A stretch of 64,000 bases of DNA from Streptomyces ochraceiscleroticus (GCF_000720485.1 NZ_JOAX01000020.1:228945-292944), one strand, 5' to 3'. Shown: positions 28,057 through 37,768, counted from the first letter of the stretch. Notes: generated from the letters alone by a model not told the origin. Numbers and translations are program-made.

Positions 28057-29518
28057 CGGCCTCCGGAGCGGCGGCGGACGCGGGGTCGTCCTCCGCCGGC
28101 TCGCCGTCCAGCTCGCGCTCGCTCGCCTCGACCGCGGCCTGCTCGGCGGCCAGGTCGAGGTTGCGGTTGAGCAGGTAGTACAGCCCGCCGCCGATGATCA
28201 GGCCGGGCACGAAGGAGAGGTCCGCGCCGCCCAGGGCCTTGGCGGCCGGGCCTTCGTAGGCGTGGGTGGCGAAGAACGGGATCATCGTGAGGAAGCCGAC
28301 GGCGTAGGAGACGATGCCGCGCCAGGACCAGCGGCCGTAGATGCCGCCGTTCGAGTCGAAGATCGCGGTGACCGCGTAGTGGCCGCGCCGCACGCAGTAG
28401 AAGTCCACCAGGTTGACCGCGGTCCACGGCACCAGGAAGTACAGCATCATCAGCACGAAGGTGTTGAAGCTCTCCAGGTAGTTCTCCGGGAGCAGCATGG
28501 CGACGGTAAAGATGACGACGCCGACCGCTGCGATGCCGGCGACCCGCAGCCGGACGGTCGGCTTGACCGTCCGGAAGGCGTCCACGGCGCTGGTGGTGGT
28601 GAGCATCGCGCCGTACGCGTTGACGGCCGTGATGCCGATCAGGGCGATGGAGGAGACCACCACGGCGAAGGTGCCGAAGCCGGGCAGGATGTCGTTGCCG
28701 ACCTGGCGGATACCGGTGATCGCACCCGGCTCGGGCAGCGCGGAGGACAGCAGCGCGCCGAGCGACATCAGCCAGACTGCGGAGCCGGCCGCGCCGGCGT
28801 AGGTCCACCAGATGACCTTGCGGGCCGGGACGTCCTTCGGCAGGTAGCGGGAGTAGTCCGAGACGTAGATCGCGTAGCTGATCTGGTAGCCGGCCGCGGC
28901 GGAGAAGACGACCAGGAAGGAGGTCCACGTCGAGCCGCCACCGGACGCGGCGGCGTGCGCGGTACCCGGGTCGAGCTGAACGAACGCCCCGATGGTGAGC
29001 ACGCCGAAGACGGCGATCAGTACGTACGTCAGCCAGCGCTGCACGAGGTGCAGCAGGTCGTGGCCGACGACCGCGAGGACGATCGCGAGGGCGATGATCA
29101 AGGCGTACCAGAGGGTGGTGCCGCCGGGCAGGACCGTCTGCAGCCCCTCCGTGGCCAGCACCACATTGAAGACGTTGAAGCCGACGTACACGAAGACGAC
29201 GGCGGCGAAGGGCACGATCGCGCCGCGGGTGCCGAACTGGGCGCGCGACTGGATCATCTGCGGCAGGCCCATCCGGGGGCCCTGGTTGGCGTGGAACGCC
29301 ATGAAGAAGGTGCCGAAACAGGCACCGAGCACGACGGCCAGCACGGACATGCCCAGGCTCAGGCCCAGCTCGGGGCCCAGGAAGCCGGTGACCATCGTGG
29401 TGAGCACGAAGTTCCCGGTGAACCAGAACGGCCCCTGGTGCCAGACCTTGCCGTGGCGCTCGCGCACGGGCACATAGTCGATCGATCGTTGTTCGATGAC
29501 CCTGGGGGCGGCAGCCAT
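28046..29518 (-). CDS. NCS1-family nucleobase/hydantoin-type permease
   Basis: A 490-residue membrane protein with about 12 helices. Features of the NCS1 (purine-cytosine permease) family include GPFWFTGNFVLTTMVTGFLG near the N-terminus and the MGLPQMIQSRAQFGTRGA loop. A hydrophilic acidic C-terminal tail of about 40 residues follows. It should import nucleobases, allantoin or hydantoins by cation symport; specificity is not assignable. GGAGG precedes the ATG. It diverges from a PucR-type regulator, which in other bacteria controls purine degradation, so the pair is probably a functional unit. The 3' end overlaps treZ. Confidence 0.92.
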   Translation of the reverse strand: MAAAPRVIEQRSIDYVPVRERHGKVWHQGPFWFTGNFVLTTMVTGFLGPELGLSLGMSVLAVVLGACFGTFFMAFHANQGPRMGLPQMIQSRAQFGTRGAIVPFAAVVFVYVGFNVFNVVLATEGLQTVLPGGTTLWYALIIALAIVLAVVGHDLLHLVQRWLTYVLIAVFGVLTIGAFVQLDPGTAHAAASGGGSTWTSFLVVFSAAAGYQISYAIYVSDYSRYLPKDVPARKVIWWTYAGAAGSAVWLMSLGALLSSALPEPGAITGIRQVGNDILPGFGTFAVVVSSIALIGITAVNAYGAMLTTTSAVDAFRTVKPTVRLRVAGIAAVGVVIFTVAMLLPENYLESFNTFVLMMLYFLVPWTAVNLVDFYCVRRGHYAVTAIFDSNGGIYGRWSWRGIVSYAVGFLTMIPFFATHAYEGPAAKALGGADLSFVPGLIIGGGLYYLLNRNLDLAAEQAAVEASERELDGEPAEDDPASAAAPEAVTP

Positions 29519-29680
29519 GGGTCCTCCTCGGGTGGTGCGTTGATCGGCTGGGGGGCCGTAGTACGGGGACGGTGGGGGCCTGCGGGGGTGGTGCGGCCCG
29601 GGGGTGAGCGCGGTGGTGTGAACCTACGGGCCCGTTCGGAGCCGCTTCGATCGCCCGATCGTCCATCCGATAGATATGTG

Positions 29681-31210
29681 ATGGACACTATGTCTATGCC
29701 GCTGTACCTCACCGATCTCCTGGCGCGCCCGGACCTGAACCTCTCGGTCACCGGCGACCCCGCGCCCGGGCTGCTGGACCGCACCATCGACGCCGCCACC
29801 GTCTCCGACCTGCTGCATCCCGGCGAGTGGCTGCAGGGCGGCGAGCTGCTGATGACCATCGGGCTGCTGCTGCCGATGGAGCCCGCCGCCTGCCGCGCGT
29901 ACGTCGCCGACGTGGCGGCGGGCGGCGCGGCGGCCCTGGCGCTCGGCCTCGGGCACGGTCTCCCGTACCAGGCGGCGCCGCAGCCCCTGGTGGACGCGGC
30001 GCAGGAGGCCGGCCTGCCGCTGCTCACCGTCCCGGACGAGGTGCCGTTCATCGCCGTCACGAAGGCCGTCTTCGAGGCGCGCGCCCATGAGGAGCGGCAG
30101 GTCCTGCAGCGGGCCTTCGCGACCCAGCGGCGGCTGACCGCGGCGGCCACGGACAACGGGCTGCGCCCGATGCTGGAGGAGTGGACGGCGGCCACCGGGG
30201 TAGGGGCCGCGGTCCTCGACCCCCTGGGGCGGCTGCTCGCCTCGGGCGGGCCGGACGCCGAGTCCGTACTGGACAGCGCCCGCGACCTCATCGACCGGGT
30301 GGCCTCCCGGGGGCTGCGCGGCAGCGCGGCCAGTACGGCCGGCGGTCAGCAACTCGAAGTGCAGCCGCTGGGCGCCCGCCGGCTGCGCGGCCTGCTCCTC
30401 CTCAGCGGCGGCCCCGACGCCTCGGCCCGCGCCGTCGTCCCCGGTCTGGTCTCCCTGCTCTCCCTGGAGCTGGAGCGGCGCCACCTGATGGACGAGCCGG
30501 AGCGGCGCCGGCGCTCCGCGCTCCTCTCGGAGCTGCTCGCCGAGCCCGAGGGGGGGCAGGAGCGGGCCGCGGGGCGCGCCCAGGACATCCTCGCCTCGGT
30601 CGGGCTGGCCACCGACCGGGTGCGCGGCGTCGTGGTCGAGGCGCCCCCGGAGTCCGCCCAGGAGGCGGCCGCCGACCTCGCCCTCGCCATCCCGGGCGGA
30701 CTGGTGCGGGTCACCGAGGGCGGCCTCGTCGAGGCGGTGGTCGCCGAGGAGCTGGACGTACGGGACGTGCTGGGCCGCTTCACACCGGGCTGTCCCGCCG
30801 GCCTCGGCCCGCCGGCCGCCCCCGAGGCCGTACGGGCCTCCCTGCGGCAGGCAGCCGGGCTCCTGGGCCTGAGCCGGAGTTCGGGCGCGCCGGTCGAAGC
30901 ACGCGAGAGCCAGGCCAGTCGGCTGCTCCTGGAGCTCGGCGACCGGCGCACCCTCCTCGGCTACGCGGACGCCGTCCTGAGTCCGCTGGACCTCGCCGAC
31001 AACGGCGAGGAGCTGATCGCCACACTGGCCGCCTGGCTGGAGACCGGCGGCTCCTGGGACACCACCAGCCGCCGCCTCGGCGTCCACCGCCACACCGTCC
31101 GCAACCGCCTCGACAAGGCCATGACCCTCACCGGCCGCCGCCTCGACGACGCGGACGACCGCTTCGACCTGTGGCTGGCGACGAGGATCCGGCGTGGGGG
31201 GCGGGTGTGA
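29681..31210 (+). CDS. PucR-family transcriptional regulator
   Basis: About 509 residues. The N-terminal PucR domain (LYLTDLLARPDLNLSVTG, then LHPGEWLQGGELLMTIGL) is followed by a GAF/CdaR-like middle region. The C-terminal helix-turn-helix reads TSRRLGVHRHTVRNRLDKAM. These regulators control purine, amino-acid or drug-related catabolic genes. Three in-frame ATGs (29681, 29690, 29696) are possible, none with a good ribosome site, so the start is uncertain and the message may be leaderless. The 162-base gap to the divergent NCS1 gene contains several CGATCG palindromes. Confidence 0.9.
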   Translation: MDTMSMPLYLTDLLARPDLNLSVTGDPAPGLLDRTIDAATVSDLLHPGEWLQGGELLMTIGLLLPMEPAACRAYVADVAAGGAAALALGLGHGLPYQAAPQPLVDAAQEAGLPLLTVPDEVPFIAVTKAVFEARAHEERQVLQRAFATQRRLTAAATDNGLRPMLEEWTAATGVGAAVLDPLGRLLASGGPDAESVLDSARDLIDRVASRGLRGSAASTAGGQQLEVQPLGARRLRGLLLLSGGPDASARAVVPGLVSLLSLELERRHLMDEPERRRRSALLSELLAEPEGGQERAAGRAQDILASVGLATDRVRGVVVEAPPESAQEAAADLALAIPGGLVRVTEGGLVEAVVAEELDVRDVLGRFTPGCPAGLGPPAAPEAVRASLRQAAGLLGLSRSSGAPVEARESQASRLLLELGDRRTLLGYADAVLSPLDLADNGEELIATLAAWLETGGSWDTTSRRLGVHRHTVRNRLDKAMTLTGRRLDDADDRFDLWLATRIRRGGRV

Positions 31211-31295
31211 CAAGCGGGCGCGGGGGTGTGGCGCGCGGGCGTACGGGCGCTGGCAGGGCGCGCGGGCGCGCTGGACGGCGTATGGATGGCGGGCG

Positions 31296-32333
31296 TCAGC
31301 CCTTGTGGCGGGCGCGGCTCGGCTGGACCCGGGTGGGCTCGCCCGGCATCTTCGGGTGGTCGGGCGGATAGGGCAGATCGCCGAGGCCGTCGTGCTCGGC
31401 GCGGTCGGCCAGCTCGAACACGGACTCCAGCCCGAAGCTCTCCTCGGCCATATCGGCGTGCACATCGCCCCGTTCCGCGAAGCGGGCCGACATCGTGGCC
31501 AGGTCGAAGTCGGCCGGCTCGGCGTCGTCCAGCTCCTCCCAGCGCAGCGGCGCGGACACCGTGGCACGCGGGTTCGGCCGTACCGAATAGGCGGAGGCGA
31601 TGGTGCGATCGCGCGCCATCTGGTTGTAGTCGACGAAGATCCGGGCGCCGCGCTCCTCCTTCCACCAGGCCGTCGTCACCTGGTCCGGCATCCGGCGGGC
31701 CAGCTCGCGCCCCACGGTGATGGCCGCGCGCCGCACCTCGGTGAACGTCCAGCGCGGCGCGATCGGTACGTAGACGTGCAGGCCGCGGCCCCCGGAGGTC
31801 TTCGGCCAGCCCCGTAGGCCCAGCTCGTCCAGGAGGGCGTGCAGCGCGTGGGCGGCCCGTACGGCGTCCGCGTAGCCGGTGCCCGGCTGCGGGTCGAGGT
31901 CGATGCGCAGCTCGTCGGGGTGGTCGGGCCGGCCGCGGCGGACCGGCCAGGGGTGGAAGGTGACGCAGCCCAGGTTCGCCGCCCAGAGGACGGCGGCGGG
32001 CTCGGTGGGGCAGATCTCGTCGGCCGAGCGGCCGCTGGGGAAGGTGATGTGGGCGGTCGGCAGCCAGTCGGGGCGGTTCTTCGGGGCGCGCTTCTGGAAG
32101 AACGACTCGCCGGTGACCCCGTCCGGATACCGCTCCAGGGTCGTCGGCCGGTCGTGCAGTGCCCGGGTGATGCCGTCGGCGACGGCCACGTAGTACTGCG
32201 CCAGGTCCCGCTTCGTGAAGCCGCGCTCCGGGAAATAGACCTTGTCCGGGTGGGACAGCCGTACGGCACGGCCGCCGACCTCGATCTCCTCTGCCGCACC
32301 GCCTGAGCCTTTGGCACCGTCTGTACCGCTCAT
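31296..32333 (-). CDS. LigD-type polymerase domain protein (stand-alone)
   Basis: A 345-residue archaeo-eukaryotic-primase-type polymerase equal to the Pol domain of LigD. SHPDKVYFPERGFTKRDL at the N-terminus, then DELRIDLDPQPG with the catalytic aspartates and KTSGGRGLHVYVPI are diagnostic. Such enzymes fill or extend ends during non-homologous end joining. ATG at 32333 is chosen; GTG at 32342 is nine bases upstream, and neither has a clear ribosome site. It diverges from an ATP-dependent DNA ligase with only 74 bases between. No ku gene is in the window. Mycobacteria carry these activities in one LigD polypeptide. Confidence 0.92.
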   Translation of the reverse strand: MSGTDGAKGSGGAAEEIEVGGRAVRLSHPDKVYFPERGFTKRDLAQYYVAVADGITRALHDRPTTLERYPDGVTGESFFQKRAPKNRPDWLPTAHITFPSGRSADEICPTEPAAVLWAANLGCVTFHPWPVRRGRPDHPDELRIDLDPQPGTGYADAVRAAHALHALLDELGLRGWPKTSGGRGLHVYVPIAPRWTFTEVRRAAITVGRELARRMPDQVTTAWWKEERGARIFVDYNQMARDRTIASAYSVRPNPRATVSAPLRWEELDDAEPADFDLATMSARFAERGDVHADMAEESFGLESVFELADRAEHDGLGDLPYPPDHPKMPGEPTRVQPSRARHKG

Positions 32334-32407
32334 GGGCGCCACGGTAAGGGCGCACGGCCGGGCGCGCTCGTCGGGCGACGTAAGGGGTGTACGCGCACAA
32401 TCAGGAT

Positions 32408-33481
32408 ATGGATCTCCCGGTGATGCCGCCCGTGAAGCCGATGCTGGCCAAGCCGGCGGCGAAGATCCCGTCCGGCATGCAGTACGAGGCCAAATGGGAC
32501 GGTTTCCGGGCCATCGTCTACCGGGACGGCAACGAGATCGAGCTCGGCAGCCGCACCGGCAAGCCGCTCACCCGCTACTTCCCCGAGCTGGTCGAGGCGC
32601 TGCGCCTCAATGTGCCCGAGCGCTGCGTGCTGGACGGCGAGATCGTGATCGCGCGCGGCGACCGGCTGGACTTCGACGCGCTCACCGAGCGGATCCACCC
32701 CGCCAAGTCCCGGGTCGACCTGCTCGCCGAGCGGACCCCCGCGGGCTTCGTCGCGTTCGACCTGCTGGCGCTGGACAATGAAGCGCTGCTCCGCGCGCCC
32801 CAGAAGGAGCGGCGCGCCCGGTTGACGGAGGCCCTGCAGGGCGCCGAGGCGCCGGTCCATCTCGCGCCCGCCACCACGGACGCCGCGCTCGCCGCCGAGT
32901 GGTTCACGGAGTACGAGGGTGCCGGCCTGGACGGCGTGATCGCCAAGCCGCTGGACATGCCGTACCGCCAGAACGAGCGGGTCATGGTCAAGATCAAGCA
33001 CGAGCGCACGGCGGACTGCGTGCTCGCCGGCTTCCGCTTCCACAAGAGCGGCCCGGTGGTCGGCTCGCTGCTGCTCGGCCTGTACGACGCGGCCGGCGCG
33101 CTGCAGCACGTGGGGGTCTGCGCCGCGTTCTCCATGAAGCGGCGCGAGGAGCTGGTGGCCGAGCTGGAGCCGCTGCGCATGGAGTCGGCGGCGGGCCATC
33201 CCTGGGCGCACTGGGCGGAGGAGGAGGCGCACGAGTCGGCGCGGCTGCCCGGCGCGCCCAGCCGCTGGAGCGGCAAGAAGGACCTGTCCTGGGTACCACT
33301 GCGCCCGGAGCGGGTGCTGGAGGTGGCGTACGACCACATGGAGAACGGGCAGCGCTTCCGGCACACCGCCCAGTTCCGCCGCTGGCGCCCGGACCGCGAT
33401 CCGGAGAGCTGCACGTACGCACAACTGGAGGAGCCGGTGCGGTACGACCTGGGGAGGGTGCTGACCCGAAGGGTGGACTGA
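32408..33481 (+). CDS. ATP-dependent DNA ligase, LigD/LigC type
   Basis: A 357-residue ligase with the adenylation motif YEAKWDGFRA in which Lys29 is the nucleophile. FVAFDLLALD (motif III), GLDGVIAKPLDM (motif IV) and MVKIKHERTADCVLAGF (motif V) follow, then an OB-fold. It seals nicks, probably with the divergent polymerase gene as a two-protein version of LigD. ATG at 32408 gives the usual N-terminus; the upstream AGGA is weak. The next gene on the same strand is far away, so it is monocistronic. Confidence 0.93.
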   Translation: MDLPVMPPVKPMLAKPAAKIPSGMQYEAKWDGFRAIVYRDGNEIELGSRTGKPLTRYFPELVEALRLNVPERCVLDGEIVIARGDRLDFDALTERIHPAKSRVDLLAERTPAGFVAFDLLALDNEALLRAPQKERRARLTEALQGAEAPVHLAPATTDAALAAEWFTEYEGAGLDGVIAKPLDMPYRQNERVMVKIKHERTADCVLAGFRFHKSGPVVGSLLLGLYDAAGALQHVGVCAAFSMKRREELVAELEPLRMESAAGHPWAHWAEEEAHESARLPGAPSRWSGKKDLSWVPLRPERVLEVAYDHMENGQRFRHTAQFRRWRPDRDPESCTYAQLEEPVRYDLGRVLTRRVD

Positions 33482-33644
33482 AGCGCCGTCAGGGATGTGC
33501 TGCCGCTGTTCCGCGACTCCCCTGCTCCCGGCGCCCTTACGGCCACCGTCCCCGCCAAGACGAGATCAGCCGTAGCGAACAGCGGGAACGGCCATGAGCG
33601 TCACGGGGCAGCAGCGCCCGGCTCGGAGCAGGCCGGCGGGGCGC

Positions 33645-34055
33645 TCAGCCCTCCTCGTCCGGAGCCAGGCGCAGGGAGATGGAGTTGATGCAGTAGCGCT
33701 GGTCGGTGGGGGTGGGGTAGCCCTCGCCCTCGAAGACGTGGCCGAGGTGGGAGCCGCAGCGGGAGCAGCGGACCTCGGTGCGGACCATGCCGTGGGAGCG
33801 GTCCTCGATCAGCTCGACGGCGTCGGTGTCCTTGGGGTCGTAGAAGGACGGCCAGCCGCAGTGGCTGGCGAACTTCGTGTCCGAGCGGAAGAGTTCGGCG
33901 CCGCAGGCGCGGCAGGAGTAGACGCCGGCGGTCTCCGTGTCGGTGTACTCGCCGACGAAGGCGGGCTCGGTGCCGGCCTCGCGGAGGACGTGGTACTCCG
34001 CGGGGGTCAGCTCGGCGCGCCACTGCTCGTCGGGCTTGTCGATCTCGTAGGCCAT
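33645..34055 (-). CDS. msrB: Peptide-methionine (R)-S-oxide reductase MsrB
   Basis: A 136-residue enzyme that reduces methionine-R-sulfoxide in proteins. Two CxxC zinc motifs (Cys48/51 and Cys97/100), the catalytic Cys122 in QRYCINSISL, and HCGWPSFYDP complete the family pattern. AAGGAG precedes the ATG. It lies 29 bases downstream of murC and is probably co-transcribed; I recall the same order in other Streptomyces. Cytoplasmic. Confidence 0.95.
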   Translation of the reverse strand: MAYEIDKPDEQWRAELTPAEYHVLREAGTEPAFVGEYTDTETAGVYSCRACGAELFRSDTKFASHCGWPSFYDPKDTDAVELIEDRSHGMVRTEVRCSRCGSHLGHVFEGEGYPTPTDQRYCINSISLRLAPDEEG

Positions 34056-34084
34056 CTCTCGCTCCTTCGGGCCGGCGTACTGGG

Positions 34085-35482
34085 TCAGGCGTCGAGGCGG
34101 GCGAGGATGTCGGGGCCCAGCTCGGTCACGTCGCCCGCTCCCATGGTGAGAACAAGGTCGCCGGGGCCCGCCATTCCGGCGACGACGTCGGGAACCGCGG
34201 ACTTGTCGTGCTCGGCGGTGACCGTCGCGCCGGCGGCCTCGGCCGCCTTGATGATCAGGTCGCTGGTCACGCCGGGGATCGGGTCCTCGCGGGCCGGGTA
34301 GATGTCCAGGACCACGGAGGCGTCGGCGAGGGCGAGCGCCTGGCCCATCTCCCGGCCCAGCTCCTGGGTGCGGGAGAAGAGGTGCGGCTGGAAGACGACG
34401 AGGACGCGGGAGTCGGCGGCGGCGCCCCGGATCGCTTCGAGGTCGGCGGTCATCTCCGTCGGGTGGTGCGCGTACGAGTCGATGACCTGGACGCCCTTGG
34501 CCTCGCCCTTGAGCTGGAGGCGGCGCTTGACGCCGGTGTACGAGGGGAGCGCCGCGGCGAGGTCGGCGGGCGCGATGCCGAGGGCCGTGGCGGCGGCCAG
34601 GGCAGCGGTGGCGTTCAGCGCGTAGTGCCGGCCGGGGACCGAGACCGTGAAGGCCAGCTCCTCGCCGGTGGGGAGCAGCGCGGTGACCTCGCTGGTCAGG
34701 CCGCGCGGGGTGATGTCGAGGACGCGCAGGCCGGCGTCGTCCGCCTCGCCGTACGTGACGACCGTGAGGTCGGCGCGGCCGCGGACGCGGGTGGTCAGCT
34801 CGCGGGCACCGGCGTGGTCCGCGGAGATCACGAGGGTGCCGCCGGGGCGCACCTTGCCCACGAAGGTCTCGAAGGACTCGTAGATCTCGTCCATCGAGGC
34901 GTAGTTCGCGTGGTGGTCCAGCTCGACGTTGAGGACGATCGCGACGTCGGGCGCGTACTTGTGGAAGCTGCGGTCGCTCTCGTCCGCCTCGGCCACGAAG
35001 ATGTCGCCGGTGCCGTGGTGGGCGTTGGAGCCGGGCGCGTCGAGGTCGCCGCCGATGGCGTACGAGGGCTCCAGGCCAAGGGTGGTCAGGGCGACGGCCA
35101 GCATGGACGTGGTGGTCGTCTTGCCGTGCGTGCCGGCGACGGCGATCGGGCGCGCGCCGTCCATCAGGGCGGCGAGGGCGTCGGAGCGGTGCACGACCGG
35201 GATGCCGCGCTCGGCGGCGGCGGCCAGCTCGGGGTTGTCCGCGCGGATGGCGGAGGAGACGACGACGCTGGTGGCGTCGGCGGCGAGGTGCTCGGCGGCG
35301 TGGCCGATATGGACCGTGGCACCGGCCTCGCGCAGGGCCAGCACGGTCGCCGACTCCTTGGAGTCGCTGCCCGCGACGGCGGCGCCGCGCTGCGCAAGGA
35401 TCTTCGCGATGCCGGACATGCCGGCGCCGCCGATGCCGATGAAGTGCGGTCGGTCCATCGCGGCGGGGATGCCGGGTGCCAT
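34085..35482 (-). CDS. murC: UDP-N-acetylmuramate--L-alanine ligase MurC
   Basis: A 465-residue Mur ligase. An N-terminal UDP-binding Rossmann fold (HFIGIGGAGMSGIAKIL), the ATP-binding AGTHGKTTTT (116-125), the central domain with EADESDRSF, and the C-terminal domain with DSYAHHPTEM define MurC. It adds L-alanine to UDP-MurNAc in peptidoglycan precursor synthesis. The other mur genes are not nearby, as is usual for this locus in Streptomyces. GGGAGA lies upstream of the ATG. It is followed by msrB. Confidence 0.96.
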   Translation of the reverse strand: MAPGIPAAMDRPHFIGIGGAGMSGIAKILAQRGAAVAGSDSKESATVLALREAGATVHIGHAAEHLAADATSVVVSSAIRADNPELAAAAERGIPVVHRSDALAALMDGARPIAVAGTHGKTTTTSMLAVALTTLGLEPSYAIGGDLDAPGSNAHHGTGDIFVAEADESDRSFHKYAPDVAIVLNVELDHHANYASMDEIYESFETFVGKVRPGGTLVISADHAGARELTTRVRGRADLTVVTYGEADDAGLRVLDITPRGLTSEVTALLPTGEELAFTVSVPGRHYALNATAALAAATALGIAPADLAAALPSYTGVKRRLQLKGEAKGVQVIDSYAHHPTEMTADLEAIRGAAADSRVLVVFQPHLFSRTQELGREMGQALALADASVVLDIYPAREDPIPGVTSDLIIKAAEAAGATVTAEHDKSAVPDVVAGMAGPGDLVLTMGAGDVTELGPDILARLDA

Positions 35483-35659
35483 CGTGACGTCTCCCTGGTC
35501 GGTCGGTCTGCTGGACGGTCTGCTCGGACGGTCGGCCGGCGCTCGCCGGTCAGTCTGTCGGGGCGGTCATGATTCTCGCACCCCGCACTGACAATCCCGG
35601 CCACGGCCGGTCGCCCGGCCGCCCCGCGCCATGCCGGCGCACCGCTTCGGCGCACCGCC

Positions 35660-36340
35660 TCAGCGCCGGATCAGTCCCTGTGCCGTCGCCGCCGCGACGG
35701 CCGACGTACGGGAGTCGACCTCGAGCTTGGTGTAAATGTGCACGAGGTGGGACTTCACGGTCGCCTGGCTGAGGAAGAGCCGCTTGCTGATCTGCGCGTT
35801 GGACAGGCCGTCGGCGACGAGCTGGAGCACCTCGGTCTCGCGGCGCGAGAGAGCGGCGGCGGGCGTGCGCATCCGGTCCATCAGGCGGAGCGCGACGGCG
35901 GGCGCGAGCGCGGACTTCCCGGCGGCGGCGGTGCGGACGGCGGCGGCCAGCTCTTCGGGCGGCGCGTCCTTGAGGAGGTAGCCGGTGGCGCCGGCCTCGA
36001 TGGCCGCGAGGATGTCGGCGTCGGTGTCGTACGTGGTGAGCACCAGCACGCGGGGCGCGCCGTCCCGGGCGGTGATCTCGGCGGTGGCCTGCGGGCCGCG
36101 CATCTCGCCGCCGAACTGGAGGTCCATGAGGACCACGTCGACACCGGGCCGCGCCGCGAGCGCCACGGACTCCTCCGCCGTGGGCACGTCGGCGACGACC
36201 TCGAAGTCCGGCTCCGTCTCCAGGACGGCCCGCAGCCCGGCGCGTACCACGGGATGGTCGTCGGCCAGGAGGAGCCGGATGCGGCCTTCGGGGGCGTCGT
36301 CCTCCGGGGCGCGGTCGCTGGTCTGCGGGGTGTCGGTCAC
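35660..36340 (-). CDS. NarL/LuxR-family response regulator
   Basis: A 226-residue regulator. The receiver domain shows LLLADDHPVVRAGL, phospho-acceptor Asp73 (VVLMDLQF), Thr in VLVLTTYDT and Lys in YLLKDA. The C-terminal LuxR helix-turn-helix reads LSRRETEVLQLVADGLSNAQ. The GTG start overlaps the histidine-kinase stop as GTGA, so the two are translationally coupled. The likely target is the divergent ABC transporter (37769-39602). Confidence 0.95.
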   Translation of the reverse strand: MTDTPQTSDRAPEDDAPEGRIRLLLADDHPVVRAGLRAVLETEPDFEVVADVPTAEESVALAARPGVDVVLMDLQFGGEMRGPQATAEITARDGAPRVLVLTTYDTDADILAAIEAGATGYLLKDAPPEELAAAVRTAAAGKSALAPAVALRLMDRMRTPAAALSRRETEVLQLVADGLSNAQISKRLFLSQATVKSHLVHIYTKLEVDSRTSAVAAATAQGLIRR

Positions 36341-37584
36341 GGGGCCTGTTCCGGGAGTCGGGTGGGGGTCGCGGCCCCAGGGGCCGTGCTGACTGTGGCG
36401 GCCGTGGGCAGGGTGACCGCGACGGCCGTGCCCTCCCCCGGTGCCGATTCGACCACGAGGGTGCCGTGCAGGGCGCGGGCCCGGGCGCGCATCGCGGCGA
36501 GGCCGAAACCGGAGCCGGTGGAGTCCGTGCCCGGGGCCGGGACCTCGGACGGCCGGAACCCGGTGCCATCGTCGACGACATCGAGGGCGACCTCGGTGTC
36601 CATGTAGCTGAGGGTCAGCTCGGCCCGGCCCGCCGCGGCGTGCTGCACGGTGTTGGCCAGTGCGGACTGGGCGATGCGCAGCAGGGCGACCTCCTGCGGG
36701 GTGGGCAGTTCGGCGGGCGTACCGGACACGTGGCAGTGCACGGCGAGGCCGCTGGTACGCGCCGTGGTGGCGCACAGGCGCTCGAGGGCGGCGGGCAGCG
36801 AGCCGTGTTCCAGGCCGGGCGGGCTGAGCGCGCGTACGAAGCGGCGGGCCTCGGCGAGGTTGTCGACGGCGGCCTCGCGGGCGTGCCGTACGTGGCCGAG
36901 CGCGCCGTCGGGACGGTCGGGCAGGGCCCGTTCCGCGGCCCGCAGCAGGAGCTGGATGCTGGACAGGCCCTGGGCGAGGGTGTCGTGGATCTCGCGGGCG
37001 AGGCGTTCGCGCTCGGCCAGGACGCCGGCGGTGCGTTCGGCTGCGGCCAGGTCGCTGCGGGCCGCGGTCAGCTCCTCGATGAGGCGGCGCCGCTGCTCGC
37101 TCTCCCGGTACAGCGCCTGGTACCCGAGGACGACGGCGACCGCGACGGCCGCCCCGAGGGCGGGCCCGAGGACTGTACCGACGGTGAGGGTACGGGCGTG
37201 CCACCCGAAGCCGCCGACGGCCACGGCGGTGGTGACCGCTACGAGGGGCAGCGCCCACCTCAGGGGCAGCAGATGAAGCTGCACGAAGAAGAGCGGGAAG
37301 GCGAGCCAGACGCCGTCCGGGGTGAGCAGCACCAGCAGGGCCCATACGGCCAGTACGGCGGCGAGCCAGAGGGCGGCGGCCACGGGGGCGGCGGACACCT
37401 TCGGGAGGACGGGCCCCAGTGCGTATACGAAGGCGAGCACGACGGCCGCTCCGATGACGCCCGGTGTGTCGGGCGCGTGCTCGGCGGCCGCCCTGATCGT
37501 GGCGAGGGCCAGCAGTGCGGCGACCATCAGGTGCAGGCACAGGCGCAGCACCCGGAGAACGGGGGTGAGGGAGTGCGGGTTCAC
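36337..37584 (-). CDS. Membrane histidine kinase, HisKA_3 type
   Basis: A 415-residue sensor kinase with about five hydrophobic helices in residues 15-155 and almost no extracytoplasmic loop, so it may sense membrane or cytoplasmic signals. The dimerisation motif REIHDTLAQGLSSIQ carries the phosphorylated His200. The ATPase domain shows VVDDGTGF and GFGLAAMRARARAL. The GTG at 37584 is the chosen start; an ATG 38 bases upstream lacks a ribosome site. It is partner of the downstream response regulator. Confidence 0.93.
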   Translation of the reverse strand: MNPHSLTPVLRVLRLCLHLMVAALLALATIRAAAEHAPDTPGVIGAAVVLAFVYALGPVLPKVSAAPVAAALWLAAVLAVWALLVLLTPDGVWLAFPLFFVQLHLLPLRWALPLVAVTTAVAVGGFGWHARTLTVGTVLGPALGAAVAVAVVLGYQALYRESEQRRRLIEELTAARSDLAAAERTAGVLAERERLAREIHDTLAQGLSSIQLLLRAAERALPDRPDGALGHVRHAREAAVDNLAEARRFVRALSPPGLEHGSLPAALERLCATTARTSGLAVHCHVSGTPAELPTPQEVALLRIAQSALANTVQHAAAGRAELTLSYMDTEVALDVVDDGTGFRPSEVPAPGTDSTGSGFGLAAMRARARALHGTLVVESAPGEGTAVAVTLPTAATVSTAPGAATPTRLPEQAP

Positions 37585-37622
37585 GACAGCTTCAAGGCTA
37601 TGCGGAGCCCCACAGGGCGGCA

Positions 37623-37638
37623 TCAACCGAAAGGTTGA
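37623..37638. promoter_or_regulatory. Perfect palindrome between sensor kinase and ABC genes
   Basis: TCAACC-GAAA-GGTTGA at 37623-37638 lies between the divergent kinase (start 37584) and permease (start 37769) genes. A dyad of this type suits a NarL-type response-regulator dimer or another repressor. Confidence 0.5.
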
Positions 37639-37768
37639 CCGGGTCGGCGGCCTTTCGATACCGGGGAAGCCGTCCTCGGCGCGATGCCCGGCGCACCCCA
37701 TTGCCGCGAGGTTTGGGAGCAGCCGCCGGGCACCGGCCCGGCACCGTACGCAAAGGAGCTCCGAGGCC

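Noticed and set aside
28262..31210. 982-codon frame as one large protein ending in the PucR domain
   Set aside because: Only the last ~510 codons look like protein; the rest is antisense to the NCS1 permease.
33503..33585. Terminator formed by CCGCTGTTC and GAACAGCGG
   Set aside because: The arms are perfect but 65 bases apart, too far for a convincing terminator, and no other support was seen.
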